From Ga0074130 sp964499485 (GTDB lineage: Bacteria > Pseudomonadota > Gammaproteobacteria > Burkholderiales > Rhodocyclaceae): DNA of 64,000 nt. The stretch is from the NCBI GenBank assembly GCA_964499485.1, contig CAZCLF010000001.1, forward strand, positions 124,001 through 188,000, read 5' to 3'. Shown here in pieces: positions 60,338-64,000 of the stretch. Below the pieces are notes generated by a model. It worked only from the letters and a program-made list of their open reading frames with translations. It ran no database searches and was not told where the DNA came from. Position 1 is the stretch's first letter. Every line of letters begins with the position of its first letter. The position numbers and the translations under genes are program-made.

Positions 60338-60346
60338 GTCAGCCCC

Positions 60347-61159
60347 TTAATCTTGGCCGAGCAATACGCCCAGCTCACGGCCGCGCGCTGCTGCAGCTTT
60401 AGCCGCCCGGGACACCGCCGCACTGACAGCATCGCCCTCCAGTGAGCGCAAGGCAGCCTCAGTGGTGCCGCCCTTGGAGGTCACGCGCTCACGCAGCACG
60501 GTTGGGCTTTCTTCGCTTTGCGCGGCGAGCTGGGCTGCTCCCAGTGTGGTCTGCAGGGCCAGCTTGCGTGCAGAGACTGCGTCGAAGCCCAGCTCTAGCG
60601 CTGCGGCCTCTAATGCCTCGATAAAATAAAATACATAGGCCGGGCCGCTGCCGGAAATCGCAGTCACGCCATCGACCTGCGCTTCGTCCTCAACCCAGAC
60701 CGTCACGCCCACAGCGCCGAGAATAGTGTCAGCCACCTTGCGCTGCTCGGCATCCACTTCGGGCGCGGCATACAAGCCGGTAATGCCGGCGCCGATGAGT
60801 GCGGGGGTATTCGGCATGGTGCGCACAATACGCGGGTAGTTGCCGAGCCAACGGGACATGTCATCCACACGCAGCCCGGCTGCAATGCTGATCACCAGCT
60901 GCTGATTCAGCTTGTCAATCAAGGGCCCGACCGCTGCGCGCATTTGCTGAGGCTTGACTGCCAGCACAACCACTTCACAGTTCAGCGCGGCCGCGTCGAA
61001 TTGATCGGTACAACGCACACCAAACTGCTCAGTCAGCTTTTCACGCGCTTCGGCATTCAGCTCCACGACCTGAATGCCGGCTGCAGAAAAACCCTTCTCG
61101 CGCAGGCCGCCGATCAATGCAGCCGCCATATTGCCGCCGCCGAGAAATGTAATCCGCAT
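60347..61159 (-). CDS. proC: Pyrroline-5-carboxylate reductase
   Basis: 270 residues. Rossmann LGGGNMAAALIGGL, VVLAVKPQQM, RTMPNTPALIGAGITGLYA and the C-terminal SGSGPAYVFYFIEALEAAALELG plus VTSKGGTTEAALRSLE. Last step of proline synthesis. In a run yggS-proC-yggT. Confidence 0.96.
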   Translation of the reverse strand: MRITFLGGGNMAAALIGGLREKGFSAAGIQVVELNAEAREKLTEQFGVRCTDQFDAAALNCEVVVLAVKPQQMRAAVGPLIDKLNQQLVISIAAGLRVDDMSRWLGNYPRIVRTMPNTPALIGAGITGLYAAPEVDAEQRKVADTILGAVGVTVWVEDEAQVDGVTAISGSGPAYVFYFIEALEAAALELGFDAVSARKLALQTTLGAAQLAAQSEESPTVLRERVTSKGGTTEAALRSLEGDAVSAAVSRAAKAAAARGRELGVLLGQD

Positions 61160-61173
61160 GGGTAATCCTCTAC

Positions 61174-61869
61174 TTAGAGTTCTTGATAATGACGTGCGCC
61201 AAAGATCGCCGTACCGATGCGTACCAGCGTCGCGCCTTCTTGAATGGCGATATCCAAATCATGAGACATCCCCATCGAGAGGGTGTCGAGTTGGAGTCCT
61301 TCGCCGTTCAGTTGTTCCAATAATGTTCGCAATAGTCTGAACTGTGCACGCAGACTGGCTTCGTCTGCATCGGCCGCTGGTACAGCCATCAGGCCGCGCA
61401 GCTTGAGCTGGGGAAGCGCCGCCACGGCGTGGACCAAGGCAGCGGCATCCGCGAGCACAACCCCGCTTTTGCTGACCTCACCGCTGACATTGACCTGCAC
61501 GCAGACCTGCAAAGGGGGCAAATCGCTCGGGCGTTGCGCCGACAGCCGCTCGGCGATTTTGAGGCGATCCAACGCATGTACCCAAGCAAAATGCTCAGCC
61601 ACCAACCGCGTCTTGTTACTTTGCAAGGGGCCGATGAAATGCCACTCCAAGCCAAGCTCGGCAAGGGCGGCGACCTTGTCTACGCCCTCTTGCACATAGT
61701 TCTCGCCAAAGGCGCGCTGTCCTGACTCGGCAGCACTACGCACATCATCGGCCGGCCAGGTTTTGGATACGGCGAGCAACTGCACACTTTGTGGTGCCCT
61801 GCCGACAGCCTTGCAGGCCGAGGCAATCCGGGCGTTTACCGCTTGCAGGTTGGCGGAAATAGTTGTCAT
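61174..61869 (-). CDS. yggS: YggS/PROSC pyridoxal phosphate homeostasis protein
   Basis: 231 residues from ATG 61869. PLP Lys in LLAVSKTWPADDV, then FGENYVQEGVDKV, WHFIGPLQSNKTR and LSMGMSHDLDIAIQEGATLVRIGTAIFG. Buffers PLP and affects amino-acid pools. Divergent from pilT. Confidence 0.96.
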   Translation of the reverse strand: MTTISANLQAVNARIASACKAVGRAPQSVQLLAVSKTWPADDVRSAAESGQRAFGENYVQEGVDKVAALAELGLEWHFIGPLQSNKTRLVAEHFAWVHALDRLKIAERLSAQRPSDLPPLQVCVQVNVSGEVSKSGVVLADAAALVHAVAALPQLKLRGLMAVPAADADEASLRAQFRLLRTLLEQLNGEGLQLDTLSMGMSHDLDIAIQEGATLVRIGTAIFGARHYQEL

Positions 61870-61921
61870 ATAATGGCTCCGCAGTATATCAGCCAGCGTA
61901 TCCACCCACCCGGGAACCTCG

Positions 61922-62968
61922 ATGGACATCACCGAACTGCTTGCCTTTGTTGTCAAGAACAAGGCCTCCGACCTGCACCTTTCTGCCGGTCTTCCTCCCA
62001 TGATCCGTGTTCATGGCGACGTGCGGCGCATCAACCTGCCTCCGCTCGAGCACAAAGATGTGCACGCCATGGTGTACGACATCATGAATGACGGTCAGCG
62101 CAAGGTCTATGAAGAACACCTTGAGTGTGACTTCTCCTTCTCTGTGCCGAATCTGGCTCGCTTCCGGGTGAATGCCTTTGTGCAGCAACGCGGCGCAGGT
62201 GCGGTATTCCGGACGATTCCGTCCAAGGTACTGTCCTTAGAGCAACTGAACGCGCCCAAGATTTTTGGCGAGATCGCGCGCACCCCGCGTGGCATTGTCT
62301 TGGTGACCGGACCAACAGGTTCGGGTAAGTCCACCACCCTCGCAGCGATGGTCGATGACATCAATGAAAACGACTATGGCCACATTCTCACGGTTGAAGA
62401 CCCGATCGAATTCGTGCATGAATCGAAAAAGTGTCTGATCAACCAGCGCGAAGTGGGGCCACACACATTGTCCTTCTCCAACGCACTGCGCTCCGCCCTG
62501 CGTGAAGACCCAGATGTGATTCTGGTGGGGGAAATGCGCGACTTGGAAACCATCCGCCTCGCGCTCTCCGCTGCGGAAACGGGTCACTTGGTGTTCGGTA
62601 CCCTGCACACGAGTTCTGCTGCCAAGACGGTTGACCGGATTGTTGACGTTTTCCCGGCGGCTGAAAAGGAAATGGTCCGCTCGATGTTGTCTGAATCGCT
62701 GCGGGCCGTTATTTCTCAGACCCTGCTCAAAACCAAGGACGGTGCAGGACGTGTTGCCGCCCATGAAATCATGATTGGCACACCGGCCATCCGCAACCTG
62801 ATCCGCGAAAACAAGATTGCCCAGATGTACTCAGCGATTCAGACCGGTCAGCAATTCGGCATGCAGACGCTGGACCAGAATCTACAAGATCTCGTCCGCC
62901 GCAACATCGTGTCCCCCTCCGAGGCCCGCGGTAAGGCCTTTAACAAAGACGCCTTCGGCGGCGCCTAA
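61922..62968 (+). CDS. pilT: Type IV pilus retraction ATPase PilT
   Basis: 348 residues. Walker A GPTGSGKSTTLAAM, Asp box ILTVEDPIEFVH, Walker B VILVGEMRDLETIRLALSAAETGHLVFGTLHTSSA, AIRNLIRENKIAQMYSAIQTG C-terminus. It retracts pili for twitching. Confidence 0.97.
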   Translation: MDITELLAFVVKNKASDLHLSAGLPPMIRVHGDVRRINLPPLEHKDVHAMVYDIMNDGQRKVYEEHLECDFSFSVPNLARFRVNAFVQQRGAGAVFRTIPSKVLSLEQLNAPKIFGEIARTPRGIVLVTGPTGSGKSTTLAAMVDDINENDYGHILTVEDPIEFVHESKKCLINQREVGPHTLSFSNALRSALREDPDVILVGEMRDLETIRLALSAAETGHLVFGTLHTSSAAKTVDRIVDVFPAAEKEMVRSMLSESLRAVISQTLLKTKDGAGRVAAHEIMIGTPAIRNLIRENKIAQMYSAIQTGQQFGMQTLDQNLQDLVRRNIVSPSEARGKAFNKDAFGGA

Positions 62969-62979
62969 AAGGTTAGACG

Positions 62980-64000
62980 ATGGAAAAAGACGAAGGCCTC
63001 AAGTTCATGTACCAGCTGCTGGGCAATATGGTCAGCAGAAAGGGTTCCGATCTCTTCATCACTTCCGGCTTCCCGCCCGCGATCAAAGTCGATGGCAAGA
63101 TGACGCCAGTGACCGCACAAGCACTGACCCAGCAGCACACGCTGGAGCTCGCCCGCGCCATCATGAACGACAAGCAAGCCGCCGAGTTTGAAGCCACCAA
63201 GGAGTGCAACTTCGCGATCAACCCGGCTGGCATTGGCCGCTTCCGCGTTAATGCATTCGTGCAGCAGGGGCGCGTTGGGCTGGTGCTGCGTACCATTAAT
63301 ACAGCAATCCCTGAACTGGATGACCTCAAGCTGCCGCAAGTGCTTAAAGAAGTATCCATGACCAAGCGCGGTCTGGTGCTTTTCGTCGGTGGGACTGGCT
63401 CAGGCAAATCAACATCGCTTGCTGCGATGATTGGCCACCGCAACCAGAACTCCTATGGTCACATCATCACCATCGAAGATCCGGTCGAATACGTGCATGA
63501 GCACCGCAACTGTGTGGTCACCCAGCGCGAAGTCGGCGTGGATACGGACTCTTGGGAAGCTGCACTGAAAAATACCCTGCGCCAAGCGCCTGACGTGATT
63601 CTGATTGGTGAAATCCGCGACCGAGAGGTGATGGAGCATGCGATTGCCTTTGCCGAAACCGGTCATTTGGCCATGGGTACCTTGCATGCAAACAGTGCTA
63701 ACCAAGCGCTGGACCGCATCATCAACTTCTTCCCGGAAGAGCGTCGTCCGCAACTGCTAATGGATCTGTCACTCAACCTCAAGGCCATTGTGTCGCAGCG
63801 CTTGATTCCGCTGCGCGAAGGCAAGGGGCGGGCTGCTGCAGTAGAGGTGCTGCTCAACTCCCCGCTGATCTCTGATCAGATCGGCAAGGGCGAGGTGCAT
63901 GCCATCAAGGAGACCATGAAGAAGTCGCGCGAGATGGGCATGCAGACGTTTGACCAAGCCCTGTTCGACTTGTATGAAGACGGCAAAATCAGCTACGAAG
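62980..64000 (+). CDS. pilU: Type IV pilus PilU ATPase, C-terminus cut by window edge
   Basis: About 340 residues visible from ATG 62980 (AAGG 9 bases upstream). Paralogue of PilT: FVGGTGSGKSTSLAAM, IEDPVEYVHEHRNC, VILIGEIRDREVMEHAIAFAETGHLAMGTLHAN. It assists PilT in retraction under load. The stop lies outside the window. Confidence 0.95.
   Translation, partial: MEKDEGLKFMYQLLGNMVSRKGSDLFITSGFPPAIKVDGKMTPVTAQALTQQHTLELARAIMNDKQAAEFEATKECNFAINPAGIGRFRVNAFVQQGRVGLVLRTINTAIPELDDLKLPQVLKEVSMTKRGLVLFVGGTGSGKSTSLAAMIGHRNQNSYGHIITIEDPVEYVHEHRNCVVTQREVGVDTDSWEAALKNTLRQAPDVILIGEIRDREVMEHAIAFAETGHLAMGTLHANSANQALDRIINFFPEERRPQLLMDLSLNLKAIVSQRLIPLREGKGRAAAVEVLLNSPLISDQIGKGEVHAIKETMKKSREMGMQTFDQALFDLYEDGKISYE

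Noticed and set aside
1..64000. CRISPR arrays, insertion sequences and phage genes
   Set aside because: No spaced direct repeats, transposase motifs or phage structural genes were found by eye.

Overview
The window is typical chromosomal DNA of a Gram-negative betaproteobacterium, possibly Neisseriales-like. Support comes from gene order familiar in that class: Ser/Thr kinase - PP2C - rph - rdgB - hemW divergent from yicC; yggS - proC - yggT divergent from pilT - pilU; yqgE - ruvX - pyrB - pyrC'; and cysP - cysT - cysW - cysA - cysB. No phage, insertion sequence, CRISPR array or rRNA operon is visible. One tRNA gene (Gly, anticodon CCC) is present. Genus cannot be fixed from the sequence alone. 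LAYOUT: 1-4.6 kb holds a truncated siderophore receptor with a Fur-like site, an ArsC-like reductase, tRNA-Gly, two small unknown genes and amtB, which has a sigma54 promoter and NtrC-like sites. 4.6-13.1 kb is housekeeping: thiG, trmB, hemW, rdgB, rph, the PP2C/kinase pair, yicC and a VTT membrane protein. 13.1-15.0 kb is an AraC regulator with a GGDEF protein that has lost its signature. 15.3-22.7 kb is the most coherent accessory locus: a Pho box drives a TonB-dependent receptor, a beta-propeller phytase, private tonB-exbB-exbD and a PhoX-like phosphatase. The genes are nearly all overlapping, which suggests a complete outer-membrane system for phytate (organic phosphate) use. 22.7-30.3 kb holds a META lipoprotein, an LprI-MliC lysozyme-inhibitor fusion, bioC, bioH, cca, a complex-I-type epimerase, a soluble lytic transglycosylase and 5-formyl-THF cyclo-ligase. 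30.4-33.2 kb is an arsenic operon (arsR, arsI, arsC, aquaglyceroporin, arsH) with a clear operator and no arsB or acr3. 33.2-36.0 kb has an AraC regulator divergent from a secreted alpha/beta hydrolase, then pyrF. 36.0-39.7 kb has an MFS transporter behind a structured leader with an intrinsic terminator, a degenerate EAL protein, and a catalytically intact EAL protein coupled to a DUF2325 protein. 39.8-40.2 kb is a guanidinium exporter (gdx/sugE) with a guanidine-II riboswitch. 40.2-46.3 kb is sulfate uptake with two paralogous binding proteins. 46.6-64.0 kb returns to housekeeping: ilvA, a YqaA protein, a lone AAA+ ATPase, pyrC' (non-catalytic), pyrB, ruvX, yqgE, metH, an AmpG-like permease, yggT, proC, yggS, pilT and the start of pilU. 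HOW IT WORKS TOGETHER: a recurring theme is nutrient-limitation control, with iron (Fur-like), nitrogen (NtrC/sigma54), phosphate (Pho box), sulfur (CysB gene) and guanidine (riboswitch) each visible next to the matching transporter. Regulatory sites were found by eye and have not been scored computationally.
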